Source of the DNA: Bordetella bronchialis
GTDB taxonomy: Bacteria; Pseudomonadota; Gammaproteobacteria; Burkholderiales; Burkholderiaceae_B
Assembly (NCBI RefSeq): GCF_001676705.1
Contig: NZ_CP016170.1
Coordinates: forward strand, 2,666,001-2,730,000
DNA: 64,000 nt
Reading direction: 5' to 3'
Of the stretch, positions 8,846-17,520 are shown piece after piece (position 1 is the first letter of the stretch; each line of letters starts with the position of its first letter). A program made the translations under genes and the position numbers. A model generated the notes under the pieces. The model saw only the letters and a list, made by a program, of their open reading frames with translations, searched no databases and was not told the DNA's origin.

Positions 8846-10579
8846 ATGTATCCGATTTTCGTCTCCAAGCCGGCGGGCCGGACCGCCGATGGCCGCGGTC
8901 CGAATCGCTGGGACTGGGCTTTATTGCCGCTGATCCTGGGCGTGCTCGCGGCGCTGGCATTCGGCGCCTCGCAGATGGCCAAGCCCTATGCGGTGGGCAC
9001 GCCGCTGCCGATATCCCTCGATCCTTCCTATCTGCCGTATTACCTGCTGCGGACCACGCTGCGCATGTTCATGGCGCTGGGCGCCTCGCTGCTGTTCAGC
9101 TTTGCGTTCGCCGCCGTGGCGTCCAAGTCGCGCACCGCCGAAAAAATCCTGGTGCCGATGGTGGACATCCTGCAGTCCATACCCATCCTGGGCTTCCTGT
9201 CGATCACGGTTACGGGGTTCATCGCGCTGTTTCCCGGCAGCCTGCTGGGCGTGGAGTGCGCGGCCATCTTCGCCATCTTCACCTCGCAGGCGTGGAACAT
9301 GGCCCTGAGCCTGTATCAATCGATGCGTACCGTGCCGTCGGAGCTGAACGAAGCCGCACGGGTATTCCGCCTTAGCGCGTGGCAGCGCTTCTGGCGGCTG
9401 GAACTGCCCTATGCGACGCCGGCGCTGCTCTGGAACATGATGCTCTCGATGTCGGGCGGATGGTTTTTCGTGGTGGCGTCCGAGGCGATCACCGTGTCCA
9501 ACCAGGACATCAAGCTGCCCGGCATCGGCTCGTATATCGCGGTCGCCATCGATGCGCAGAACGTGCACGCCATCGTCTACGCGATCATCGCCATGGCGAT
9601 CGGCATCCTGCTGTACGACCAGTTGTTCTTCCGACCGCTGCTGGCATGGGCCGACAAATTCCGCTTCGAGGAAACCCAGGGCAATACGGCCCAGCAGTCC
9701 TGGGTGCTGGATTGGCTGCGCCGCGGCCGGTTGACTCGCGCTTGCAGCGAAGCCCTGTCGCTGCAAGCGCAGCGCGTGCTGGGCTGGTTTCGCCGCGACT
9801 ATGACGGCACCTCGGTCCGGGCGCGCGTGCGCAGCCGCAGTGCCTACGTCGAGCGCGCGGTGGATGCCGTCCTGACGGCCCTGGCCCTGATTGCCGTATG
9901 GCGGCTGGTGATCTTCGTCCATGCAGAGGTCGGCTGGGCCGAAGTGCTGCGCGTGTTCGGGCTGGGCCTGATCACGCTGGTGCGCGTGCTGGTGCTGATC
10001 TGCCTGGCATCGCTGGTCTGGGTGCCGGTGGGCATCATGATCGGCCTGCGGCCGGAATGGTCGCAACGCGTGCAGGCGGTGGCGCAACTGCTGGCGGCCT
10101 TTCCGTCCAATCTGCTGTTTCCGCTGGCCGTCATCGTTATCGTGGCCTTCCGGCTGAACCCGGAGATCTGGCTCAGTCCGCTGATCATCTTCGGCACGCA
10201 GTGGTATATCCTGTTCAACGTCGTGGCCGGGGCCACCACCATCCCCAGCGAACTGCGCTACGCCGCCGACAACCTGGGCCTGAAGGGGTGGCTGAAGTGG
10301 CGGCGTTTCTACCTGCCCGCCGTGTTCCCCAGCTTCGTGACTGGGGCGATCACCGCCAGCGGCGGATCCTGGAACGCCAGCATCGTGGCCGAGGTCGTCA
10401 CCTGGGGCAAGACCACCCTGACGGCCACCGGCCTGGGCGGCTATATCGCCGACATGACCTCGCGCGGGGACTTCCCGCGTATCGCCCTGGGTATCGGCGT
10501 GATGTGTGTTTTCGTGATGGGCCTGAACCGGCTGCTGTGGCGCCGGCTGTACGTGTTGGCGGAAAAGTGGAGCAGATAG
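8846..10579 (+). CDS. ABC transporter permease with two fused NitT/TauT-type permease domains
   Basis: 577 aa, about twice the usual permease length. Two homologous binding-protein-dependent permease domains are joined by a hydrophilic segment (about residues 265-330). The first has the ATPase-docking loop EAARVFRLSAWQRFWRLELP; the second has a degenerate counterpart, AADNLGLKGWLKWRRFYLP. A single chain can therefore supply both transmembrane halves. Start at 8846 with GGAGCAGGG just upstream; the longer open frame upstream is GC-rich non-coding sequence. The ATPase gene follows after one base. No periplasmic receptor is nearby. Confidence 0.87.
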   Translation: MYPIFVSKPAGRTADGRGPNRWDWALLPLILGVLAALAFGASQMAKPYAVGTPLPISLDPSYLPYYLLRTTLRMFMALGASLLFSFAFAAVASKSRTAEKILVPMVDILQSIPILGFLSITVTGFIALFPGSLLGVECAAIFAIFTSQAWNMALSLYQSMRTVPSELNEAARVFRLSAWQRFWRLELPYATPALLWNMMLSMSGGWFFVVASEAITVSNQDIKLPGIGSYIAVAIDAQNVHAIVYAIIAMAIGILLYDQLFFRPLLAWADKFRFEETQGNTAQQSWVLDWLRRGRLTRACSEALSLQAQRVLGWFRRDYDGTSVRARVRSRSAYVERAVDAVLTALALIAVWRLVIFVHAEVGWAEVLRVFGLGLITLVRVLVLICLASLVWVPVGIMIGLRPEWSQRVQAVAQLLAAFPSNLLFPLAVIVIVAFRLNPEIWLSPLIIFGTQWYILFNVVAGATTIPSELRYAADNLGLKGWLKWRRFYLPAVFPSFVTGAITASGGSWNASIVAEVVTWGKTTLTATGLGGYIADMTSRGDFPRIALGIGVMCVFVMGLNRLLWRRLYVLAEKWSR

Positions 10580-10580
10580 C

Positions 10581-11888
10581 ATGATGGCCGACAAGAATCT
10601 GCTGGACCTGGCCGGCGTCAGCAAAATGTTCCGTACCGCCGACGGCGCCACGCGATCGGTGCTCGAAGGGGTGGACTTCCAGTTGCGCGAAGGCGAGATC
10701 GTCGCCTTGCTGGGGAAATCCGGCTCGGGCAAGTCCACGCTGCTGCGCATCATGGCGGGGCTGATTCCGGCGGACCATGGCAGCATCCATTACCGTGGGC
10801 AGCCGCTTTACGGCCCGGCCGCCGGCATCGCCATGGTTTTCCAGTCTTTCGCGCTGTTTCCCTGGCTGACCGTGCGCCAGAACGTGGCGCTGGGGCTGGA
10901 AGCCCAGGGCGTGCCGCCCGCCGAGCGCGAACAGCGCGCCGAGGCCGCGCTGGAGCTGATCGGCCTGGCCGGCTTCGGCGGCGCGCTGCCGCGCGAGCTG
11001 TCCGGCGGCATGCGGCAGCGCGTGGGCATCGCGCGCGCCTTGGCCACCAACCCCGACGTGCTCTTGATGGACGAGGCTTTCTCCGCCCTGGACGTGCTGA
11101 CCGGCGAATCCCTGCGCGACGACATGCTGGAACTATGGGAAGAGCGCCGCATGGGCACGCGCGGCATCCTGGTGGTTTCGCACAATATCGAAGAGGCGGT
11201 CATGATGGCGGACCGCATCCTGATCTTCGCCAGCGATCCGGGCCGGGTGCGCGACGAAATCCACGTCACCCTGCCGCGTCCGCGCAATGCCGATTCGCCG
11301 GAGGTCCGGGCGCTGGTGGACCAGGTGTATTCGCTCATGACCGCCAAGCCCTTGCCCGCGACGGCGGCCGGCGCGCCCGCCGCGCCGGTGCACCAGGCCT
11401 ATCGCCTGCCCGATGCCAACGTCGGCACCATGGAGGCCGTGCTGGAGCTGCTGTCGGAGCCGCCCCTGAACGGCCGCGCCGACCTGCCGCGCCTGGCCGA
11501 AGAGGCGGGCCTGCCCGACGAGGAACTCTTCCCCGCCTACGAGGCGCTGGGCTTGCTGGGCCTGGCGGTCGTCGAGCACGGCGACATCGCGCTGACTCCC
11601 GTGGGGCGCCGTTACGCCGGCGCGGAGCAGCAGGAACGCCAGGAGATTTTCGGCCGGCAGCTCCTGGCGCATATTCCGCTGGCGGCCAACATCTGCCACT
11701 CGCTGCGCCAGGAGCCCACCGGCGAATTGCCCGACAAGCAGTTCCTGGACATGCTGGAGGAATTCCTGAAGGCGGACGAGGCCGAGCGCGTCCTGAAAGT
11801 GGCCGTCGAATGGGGCCGCTACGGCGAAGTCTACGGCTACGACTATCACACCGGCCGGCTGCATCTGCCCTCGGTCCCCGCGGAATAG
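10581..11888 (+). CDS. NitT/TauT-type ABC ATPase with C-terminal AAA-associated domain
   Basis: 435 aa. The N-terminal 250 residues form a nitrate/sulfonate-type ABC ATPase with Walker A GKSGSGKST, signature LSGGMRQRVG and Walker B LLMDEAFSALD. The remaining 170 residues match the AAA-associated C-terminal domain pattern (a winged-helix-like segment beginning NVGTMEAVLELLSEPPLNGRADLPRL), a known accessory of some ABC ATPases of unclear role, possibly regulatory. Starts one base after the permease stop, so the two are one operon. The substrate is unknown. Confidence 0.88.
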   Translation: MMADKNLLDLAGVSKMFRTADGATRSVLEGVDFQLREGEIVALLGKSGSGKSTLLRIMAGLIPADHGSIHYRGQPLYGPAAGIAMVFQSFALFPWLTVRQNVALGLEAQGVPPAEREQRAEAALELIGLAGFGGALPRELSGGMRQRVGIARALATNPDVLLMDEAFSALDVLTGESLRDDMLELWEERRMGTRGILVVSHNIEEAVMMADRILIFASDPGRVRDEIHVTLPRPRNADSPEVRALVDQVYSLMTAKPLPATAAGAPAAPVHQAYRLPDANVGTMEAVLELLSEPPLNGRADLPRLAEEAGLPDEELFPAYEALGLLGLAVVEHGDIALTPVGRRYAGAEQQERQEIFGRQLLAHIPLAANICHSLRQEPTGELPDKQFLDMLEEFLKADEAERVLKVAVEWGRYGEVYGYDYHTGRLHLPSVPAE

Positions 11889-11909
11889 GGCCGGCGTCCC
11901 GCGGTCCTG

Positions 11910-13070
11910 TCAGCGCTGGCGCGCGGGGACCAGCCGGATCCGCGTGATTTCGGACGGCGCGCCGAAGCGCTTGGGCGGGCCCCAATAGCCCGTGCCGCGG
12001 CTGGTATAGACCCACAGCTTGCCCGTCTTCTTCAGGCCGGCGGTGAAAGGCTGCTGCAGGCGGACGAAGAAATTCCAGGGCAGGAATTGTCCCCCGTGCG
12101 TATGGCCGGAAATCTGCAGCGTGTAGCCGACCGGCTCGGCGGCCACCGCCGTGCGCGGCTGGTGCGCCAGCAGGATGCGGACCGCCGCGTCGGGCGGCGC
12201 GCCCAGCAGCGCGCCGCGCGGATCGCTGCGCTGGGCCGGATCGAATTGCCCGGCGCTGTAATCGGTGACGCCCGCCAGGACCAGCGGGACGCCGTTGTGC
12301 GAAATGACCACGTGGCGGTTCGACAGCACCGTCAGGCCCAGGCGCTGGAATTCCGTCACCCATTCCCGGGCCCCCGAGTAATACTCGTGGTTGCCGGTCA
12401 CCAGGTAGGTCCCATAGCGGCCGACCAGGCCCGCGAGCGGGGCCGTATGCGGCGACAGCACGTCCACCGGGCCATCGACCACATCGCCGGTGATGGCGAC
12501 GACGTCTGCCTGCATGGCATTGACGGCCGCCACGATGGCTTCCACGTAGGGCCGCCGGATCGTCGGGCCCACGTGCACATCGCTGATCTGCGCGATCGTG
12601 AAGCCGGACAGGGCGGGAGGCAGGCCCGCGATGGGGACGTCGACCGTGACCGTGCGCGCCAGCCGCCGGGCGTTGTACAGGCCCACCAGGGTGATGAGCA
12701 CCGCCAGCACCGGCACGGCCAGCGCGGAAGCCGCGCGCACTTCCTGGAGATGCAGCGGCTGGCCGCCCAGGGCCCCGGCGGCCCAGGCGATGGCGAGCGC
12801 CACGTCGCGCAGCAGCGTCAGCACCAGCAGGGACGAGAAAAACCCCATTGCCATCAGGCCCGTCCACGCGGCGGGGCGCGACCAGCGCGGCGCCATCTGC
12901 CGGGCCCGCGCGCCCAGCGGGATCAGGACGCAGGACACGGCCAGGTAGAGCGCGGCCAACACCTGGACGGCCTCCGGCACGGGGGCGTCCGGTATCAGGC
13001 GCAGGCCGATGTAGACGTGCAGCAGGATGCCGATGGCAAGAATCCGGGTCAGGAGAGGAGGGCGGCGCAT
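11910..13070 (-). CDS. Membrane-anchored calcineurin-like metallophosphoesterase
   Basis: 386 aa. The N-terminal 140 residues carry about four transmembrane helices (ILAIGILLHVYIGLRL onward). The rest is a calcineurin-like phosphoesterase with the full metal set: ISDVHVG, ITGDVVDG, GNHEYY, LLAHQP and SGHTHGGQ. It resembles YkuE/YaeI-type enzymes, some of which act on lipid-linked phosphates. The active site would lie on one face of the inner membrane; the substrate is not known. Start 13070 with GGAG seven bases upstream. Divergent from the DedA-rhodanese gene. Confidence 0.88.
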   Translation of the reverse strand: MRRPPLLTRILAIGILLHVYIGLRLIPDAPVPEAVQVLAALYLAVSCVLIPLGARARQMAPRWSRPAAWTGLMAMGFFSSLLVLTLLRDVALAIAWAAGALGGQPLHLQEVRAASALAVPVLAVLITLVGLYNARRLARTVTVDVPIAGLPPALSGFTIAQISDVHVGPTIRRPYVEAIVAAVNAMQADVVAITGDVVDGPVDVLSPHTAPLAGLVGRYGTYLVTGNHEYYSGAREWVTEFQRLGLTVLSNRHVVISHNGVPLVLAGVTDYSAGQFDPAQRSDPRGALLGAPPDAAVRILLAHQPRTAVAAEPVGYTLQISGHTHGGQFLPWNFFVRLQQPFTAGLKKTGKLWVYTSRGTGYWGPPKRFGAPSEITRIRLVPARQR

Positions 13071-13128
13071 GCGGTTCTCCGCCGAATTGAAAAATATCCG
13101 GCGCGCCCTCATTATCCGATATGGTGCT

Positions 13129-13160
13129 GACGGGCCGCCGTATCGGTATGGCGGCCCGTC
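13129..13160. promoter_or_regulatory. Perfect 11-bp inverted repeat in the divergent promoter region
   Basis: Arms 13129-13139 (GACGGGCCGCC) and 13150-13160 (GGCGGCCCGTC) are separated by GTATCGGTAT. It lies between the phosphoesterase and DedA genes and has no T-run. It could be a regulator-binding site or a leader-RNA hairpin; its presence favours the downstream start of the DedA gene. Confidence 0.5.
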
Positions 13161-13213
13161 GCGCCGTTGTCCCACGCCGCCGGGGCGTGCCGCTTTACCT
13201 CACGAGAACCGCT

Positions 13214-14185
13214 TTGAAAGACATCGAGACCCTGCTGCTGGAGTACGGCCCGTTCCTGGTATTCCTGAACGTGCTGCTGGAGCAGGCCGGCCTGCCCATC
13301 CCGGCGTATCCCCTGCTGGTCGTGGCGGGCGCGCTGGTCCTGCATGGCGATCTGCCGTGGGCCGTCACGCTGGCCGCCGCCGTGCTGGCCTGCCTGATCG
13401 CCGACGCGGCCTGGTATGCCGGGGGCAAGCGCTTCGGCAGCGGCCTGCTCAACACCGTCTGCCGGGTGTCGATCTCGCGCGATTCCTGCATACGCCAGAC
13501 CCAATCGCTGTACTGGCGTACCGGCCCGCGCATCCTGCTCGTGGCCAAGTTCCTGCCGGGCGCCAGCGCCCTGTCCACCGTGATGTCGGGCTTCGCCGGG
13601 CTGCGGTTCCGCAGCTTCCTGGCCTACGACGCGGCGGGCTCGCTGATCTGGGCCGGTTCGGCCCTGCTTATCGGCATCGCCTTCAATGACATGGTGGGCG
13701 ACATCCTCGATATGCTGAGCGATTACGGGGTCTATGGGCTGGTCGCCATCGCCGTGGTGCTGGCCGGCTATCTGGCCTACCGCTGGGCGCGGCGCAAGCG
13801 CACGATACGGCGCTTCGCCCACGTGCGCCGGGTCACCCTCGATGAACTCGACGAAATGCAGGCGCAGGGCTGCGTGCCGGTGCTGCTGGACGTGCGCGCC
13901 GGCGGAGACGCCCCCCTGCCGGGCGCCATCGTGGTCGATCCGCGCGGGCCCATCGCCAAGGAACAGTGGCCGATGGACGCGCACATCGTGGTGTACTGCG
14001 CCTGCCCGGAGGAAATCTCCGCCGCGGTCCTGGCCGACCGCCTGCTCCGGGCGGGCTATCGCAATGTGTCCGCGCTGGCCGGCGGGTACAACGCCTGGGT
14101 CGCGCGCCAGCAGGCGGCACAAGCCGGCGCCGACGCCTCGCTGGACGCCACGGCGTCCGCCTCGGCGCGGGCTACCGGCGGCTGA
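13214..14185 (+). CDS. DedA-family membrane protein fused to a rhodanese domain
   Basis: 323 aa from the TTG at 13214, with ACGAG upstream; a GTG at about 13187 or ATGs at 13121/13151 are alternatives. Residues 1-195 form a DedA/VTT membrane domain, a family linked to undecaprenyl-phosphate and phospholipid translocation. It shows EQAGLPIPAYPLLVVAGAL and KFLPGASALSTVMSGFAG in the expected order. Residues 205-305 form a rhodanese-like domain with the predicted active-site cysteine in VVYCACPEE, so sulfurtransferase chemistry is possible. The C-terminal tail is Ala/Ser-rich. The fusion recurs in Burkholderiales. xerD follows after six bases. Confidence 0.85.
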   Translation: MKDIETLLLEYGPFLVFLNVLLEQAGLPIPAYPLLVVAGALVLHGDLPWAVTLAAAVLACLIADAAWYAGGKRFGSGLLNTVCRVSISRDSCIRQTQSLYWRTGPRILLVAKFLPGASALSTVMSGFAGLRFRSFLAYDAAGSLIWAGSALLIGIAFNDMVGDILDMLSDYGVYGLVAIAVVLAGYLAYRWARRKRTIRRFAHVRRVTLDELDEMQAQGCVPVLLDVRAGGDAPLPGAIVVDPRGPIAKEQWPMDAHIVVYCACPEEISAAVLADRLLRAGYRNVSALAGGYNAWVARQQAAQAGADASLDATASASARATGG

Positions 14186-14191
14186 TCGCGC

Positions 14192-15145
14192 ATGGCGGCT
14201 TCGCCTCCGCGCCGTACCGCCCCGGGCGATGCGCCGTCGCTGCAAAGCCGGCGCGACATCGATCCCAGCGTCGCGCAGTTCCTCGACGCCCTGTGGCTGG
14301 AAGACGGCCTGTCGCGCAACACGCTGGGCGCCTACCGCAACGATCTGGCGGCCTTCGACGTCTGGCTGCACGAAAACCACGGGCGCCGTATCTCCACGGC
14401 GCTGACCGGCGATATCGAAGGCTGGTTCGCCTCGGTACACGCCGATACCCGCCCGACCACCGCCAACCGGCGGCTGTCCGCCCTGCGGCGCTATTTCCAG
14501 TGGGCCCTGCGCGAACGCCTGGTCGCCCAGGACCCCTGCCTGGCCGTGCGTTCCGCCCGGCAGCCTTTGCGCACGCCCAAGACCCTGTCGGAGGCGCAGG
14601 TCGACGCCTTGCTGCGCGCGCCGCGCGTGGAAACCGAGCTCGGCCTGCGCGACAAGGCCATGCTCGAAACCCTGTACGCCACCGGCCTGCGGGTGTCCGA
14701 GCTCGTCGGCCTGGCGGCCCTGGATGTCAACCTGAACGAAGGCGTGGTGCGGGTGGTCGGCGGCAAGGGCGGCAAGGATCGCCTGGTGCCCCTGGGCGCG
14801 GAGGCCGCGCACTGGATCGACCGCTATGTGAAGCAGGCGCGTCCGCTGTTGCTGGCCGGGCGCCTGTGCGACGCCCTGTTCGTCACGGTACGCGGCGAGG
14901 CCATGCACCGCCAGACGTTCTGGCTGATGGTGGGCCGGTATGCGCGCGAGGCCGACATCCGCGCGCCGATCTCGCCGCACGTGCTGCGGCATGCCTTCGC
15001 CACCCACCTGGTCAACCATGGGGCGGACCTGCGCGTCGTGCAGATGCTGCTGGGCCACGCCGATATCTCGACCACGCAGATCTACACGCATGTCGCGCGC
15101 GAGCGCCTGAAGAGCCTGCACGCGCAGCATCATCCGCGCGGATGA
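14192..15145 (+). CDS. xerD: Site-specific tyrosine recombinase XerD
   Basis: 317 aa. XerCD recombinase subunit that resolves chromosome dimers at dif in the cytoplasm. The N-terminal SAM-like core-binding domain (about 25-115) precedes the catalytic domain. All catalytic residues are seen: Arg167 (TGLRVSEL), Lys192 (GGKGGKDR), His263 and Arg266 (HVLRHAFATH), His289 (LLGHADI) and Tyr298 (TQIYTH). Their spacing matches E. coli XerD. No integration-site or phage genes lie nearby, so this is the housekeeping gene and not an integrase. It follows the DedA gene closely. Confidence 0.92.
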   Translation: MAASPPRRTAPGDAPSLQSRRDIDPSVAQFLDALWLEDGLSRNTLGAYRNDLAAFDVWLHENHGRRISTALTGDIEGWFASVHADTRPTTANRRLSALRRYFQWALRERLVAQDPCLAVRSARQPLRTPKTLSEAQVDALLRAPRVETELGLRDKAMLETLYATGLRVSELVGLAALDVNLNEGVVRVVGGKGGKDRLVPLGAEAAHWIDRYVKQARPLLLAGRLCDALFVTVRGEAMHRQTFWLMVGRYAREADIRAPISPHVLRHAFATHLVNHGADLRVVQMLLGHADISTTQIYTHVARERLKSLHAQHHPRG

Positions 15146-15186
15146 TGCGTGGGCGGGCGAATGCGGCGGGTCCGCCCGGCGGGGCG

Positions 15187-15243
15187 GGACCGGGGCCGCG
15201 CTTCGCGCCGGACCGCCCGCCGGCGCGAGCGCGGCCCCGGTCC
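15187..15243. terminator. Very long GC hairpin between convergent xerD and alkB
   Basis: The left arm (15187-15211) and right arm (15220-15243) pair over 24 bp with a single bulged T, closing an eight-base loop ACCGCCCG. It abuts the alkB stop codon. There is no T-run, so it may be a bidirectional stabilising or terminating hairpin and not a classical intrinsic terminator. Confidence 0.6.
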
Positions 15244-15244
15244 G

Positions 15245-15925
15245 CTAGCGGGTTTTGCGGAAAGTCAGATTGACGCGGCTGGCGCCGGTGGCCGGATGCA
15301 CGCCGTCGGGCAGGGGCGCGATGCCATGGAAAGCCAGCCGCGACGGCCCGCCCCATACGGCCACGTCGCCATGCACCACGGGAAAGCGGCGCGGGCGATC
15401 GCCGCGCTGCAGGCCGCCGAACAGGAAGGTCGCCGGCAAGCCCAGGGAAATGGACACGATGGGCGCGTCCAGGTCCAGTTCATCGCGGTCCTGGTGCAGC
15501 GTCAGCCGCGCACCCGGACGGTAAAGGTTGATCAGGCAGGCCTCCGGGGCGAAGCCGGCATAGCCGGCGCGTTCGGCGGCCTCTCGCGCCAGGGTGGACA
15601 GGACCTCCGGCATGGCGGGCCAGGGACGGCCGCTGAGGGGGTCTTCCGCACCGTAGCGGTAGCCGCGCCGGTCGGATATCCAGCCCTGGGCCCCGCAGTT
15701 GGTCATGGCCACGGACATGCGCTGGCCGCCAGGGGTGATCAGGTGCCGGAAAGGCGCCGATGCGGCGATGGCCTTGACCGCGGCCAGCACTTGCGGCGCG
15801 CGCGCGCAGGCATAGCGGCGCAGCAGCACCGCACCGGGGGCGATGGGTTCATCCCAGGGCGTTTCGTCGTCCGGGCTGCCGAACAGGTCGCCGGTGGACG
15901 GAGGCGGGAGTCCTTTGTCACGCAT
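15245..15925 (-). CDS. alkB: AlkB, Fe(II)/2-oxoglutarate-dependent DNA dealkylase
   Basis: 226 aa. Oxidative demethylation of 1-methyladenine and 3-methylcytosine in DNA. The iron triad is His144, Asp146 (LHQDRDE) and His200 (LAFHGI); the 2-oxoglutarate-binding arginines are Arg217 and Arg223 (RVNLTFRKTR). All four spacings equal those of E. coli AlkB. The TNCGAQGW substrate-loop segment is also present. Start 15925 is the only sensible one: the frame upstream runs antisense through the carbonic anhydrase gene. Monocistronic; no ada gene is seen. Confidence 0.93.
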   Translation of the reverse strand: MRDKGLPPPSTGDLFGSPDDETPWDEPIAPGAVLLRRYACARAPQVLAAVKAIAASAPFRHLITPGGQRMSVAMTNCGAQGWISDRRGYRYGAEDPLSGRPWPAMPEVLSTLAREAAERAGYAGFAPEACLINLYRPGARLTLHQDRDELDLDAPIVSISLGLPATFLFGGLQRGDRPRRFPVVHGDVAVWGGPSRLAFHGIAPLPDGVHPATGASRVNLTFRKTR

Positions 15926-16000
15926 GCCCGCATTGTAGGCCGGCGGGGCAGCCCGACGGGGCGCTAGAATAGGCTTCGATTTCGATGCAGGCTGATCAGC

Positions 16001-16675
16001 ATGAGCGATACCTTCAATTTCCCCAAGCGGCTTACCGCCGGCTACCAGGATTTCCTCGCGGGACGCTTTCCCGCCGAACGCAACCGCTTCCGCCAGCTGG
16101 CGGAAGGGCAAAGCCCGGAGATCATGGTCATCGGCTGTTGCGACTCGCGCGTGGCGCCTGAACTGATTTTCGACGCCGGCCCCGGCGAGATCTTCGTCCT
16201 GCGCAACGTCGCCAACCTGGTGCCGCCGTACGAGCCCGACTCGCATTACCACGGCACCAGTTCGGCCATCGAGTTCGCCGTCAATGGCTTGAACGTCAAG
16301 CATATCGTGGTCATGGGCCATGCCTCCTGTGGCGGCATCCGTTCGTACTACGACGACGCCGAGCCCCTGGCCAAGGGCGACTTCATCGGCAAATGGATGT
16401 CGCAGATCGAGGAAACCGCGCGCAAGGTGGACCGCACCGGCCAGCGGCAGGACGACCTGCGCCGCCTGGAACTGCGCGTCGTGGAGCACAGCCTGAAGAA
16501 CCTGATGACGTTCCCCTATATCCGCCAGCGCGTGGAACGTGGCGAGCTGCAACTGCACGGCGCCTACTTCGGCGTGGCGACGGGGCTGCTTTTCATCCGC
16601 GATCCCCACTCGGGCGAATTCGTGCCGTTCGGCGAAGGCCCCGCGGACGACCTCGCGACCGGGCGCGCGGCCTGA
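16001..16675 (+). CDS. Beta-class carbonic anhydrase
   Basis: 224 aa. Zinc enzyme that interconverts carbon dioxide and bicarbonate. The ligands are Cys46, His107 and Cys110 (CCDSR and GHASCGG), with the Asp48-Arg50 dyad in place. SSAIEFAV and LRNVANLVPP are family hallmarks. Cytoplasmic, no signal peptide. A MetQ-like receptor gene starts 11 bases downstream and is probably co-transcribed. Confidence 0.92.
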   Translation: MSDTFNFPKRLTAGYQDFLAGRFPAERNRFRQLAEGQSPEIMVIGCCDSRVAPELIFDAGPGEIFVLRNVANLVPPYEPDSHYHGTSSAIEFAVNGLNVKHIVVMGHASCGGIRSYYDDAEPLAKGDFIGKWMSQIEETARKVDRTGQRQDDLRRLELRVVEHSLKNLMTFPYIRQRVERGELQLHGAYFGVATGLLFIRDPHSGEFVPFGEGPADDLATGRAA

Positions 16676-16686
16676 CGAACGCCGCC

Positions 16687-17517
16687 ATGCCCGCGCCCGA
16701 CCATCCGCCGCGACGTCGCGTCCTGCGCACCCTGGCCGGCGCGGCCGCCGGTCTCGCGGCCGCCCCCGTCAGGACGCTGGCGCAGCCGGCGCCGCTGCGC
16801 GTCGGCGTCATCGCCAGCGTCGCCAACGAAGCCACGGAAATCGCCATCGCGCAGGCCCGCGACCAGGGCGTCAACGCCAGGCTGGTGGAATTCGCCGATT
16901 GGGTCATGCCCAATGTCGCGGTCGCCGATGGCTCCATCGATGCCAACTTCTTCCAGCACCAGCCCTTCCTGGACTTGTTCAACCGCAGCCGGGCCGCCAA
17001 CCTGGTGCCGGTGGCCTATGGCTATTCGACCACCATGGGCCTGTTTTCCAAGAAGGTGAAGCGCGGGGAACCCATTCCGCGCGGCGCGTCCATCGGTATC
17101 CCGGCCGATCCGGTCAACACCGGCCGGGCCTTGCTATTGCTGCAGTCCATGGGCTTGATCGCGTTGAAGCCCGGCGCCGCCGAACGCGCCACCTTGCTGG
17201 ACGTGGAAAGCAATCCCATGGACCTGAAATTCGTGGCGATCGAAGGGGCGCAGGCCGCCCGCGCCTTCGACGATGTCACGGCCTCGGCCACCTATACCAC
17301 CTTCGCCAAGCACGGCGGGCTGGATGAAAAAGACGGCCTGGCCTTCGACAACAACGACCCCGGCAATGTGCGCCGCTACGCCATACGCTGGGTGTCCCTG
17401 CCGGAACGCGCGCAGGATCCGCGGCTGTTGAAGCTTATCGCGGTGTACCAGGGGTCGGAGCAGGTCAAGGCGACCTTGCGGCGCCTGTACGGCGACCTGA
17501 TCGACTTCCCCTGGTAA
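16687..17517 (+). CDS. MetQ/NlpA-family ABC substrate-binding protein (orphan)
   Basis: 276 aa. NlpA-family binding protein; known members bind methionine for MetNI. The N-terminus is twin-arginine-like (PRRRVLRTLAGAAAG) and Ala-rich with no lipobox cysteine, so it is predicted to be a soluble periplasmic protein rather than a lipoprotein. The fold pattern DWVMPNVAVADGSIDANFFQHQPFL is diagnostic, followed by IGIPADPVNTGRALLLLQ. The near-identical extension seen upstream in the same frame is a shadow of the carbonic anhydrase gene. No MetN or MetI gene is nearby, so the ligand and partner are unknown. Confidence 0.85.
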   Translation: MPAPDHPPRRRVLRTLAGAAAGLAAAPVRTLAQPAPLRVGVIASVANEATEIAIAQARDQGVNARLVEFADWVMPNVAVADGSIDANFFQHQPFLDLFNRSRAANLVPVAYGYSTTMGLFSKKVKRGEPIPRGASIGIPADPVNTGRALLLLQSMGLIALKPGAAERATLLDVESNPMDLKFVAIEGAQAARAFDDVTASATYTTFAKHGGLDEKDGLAFDNNDPGNVRRYAIRWVSLPERAQDPRLLKLIAVYQGSEQVKATLRRLYGDLIDFPW

Positions 17518-17520
17518 GCA

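Noticed and set aside
14192..15145. Prophage or integrative element because of a tyrosine recombinase
   Set aside because: The protein is housekeeping XerD by residue spacing; no phage genes, att repeats or tRNA are nearby.
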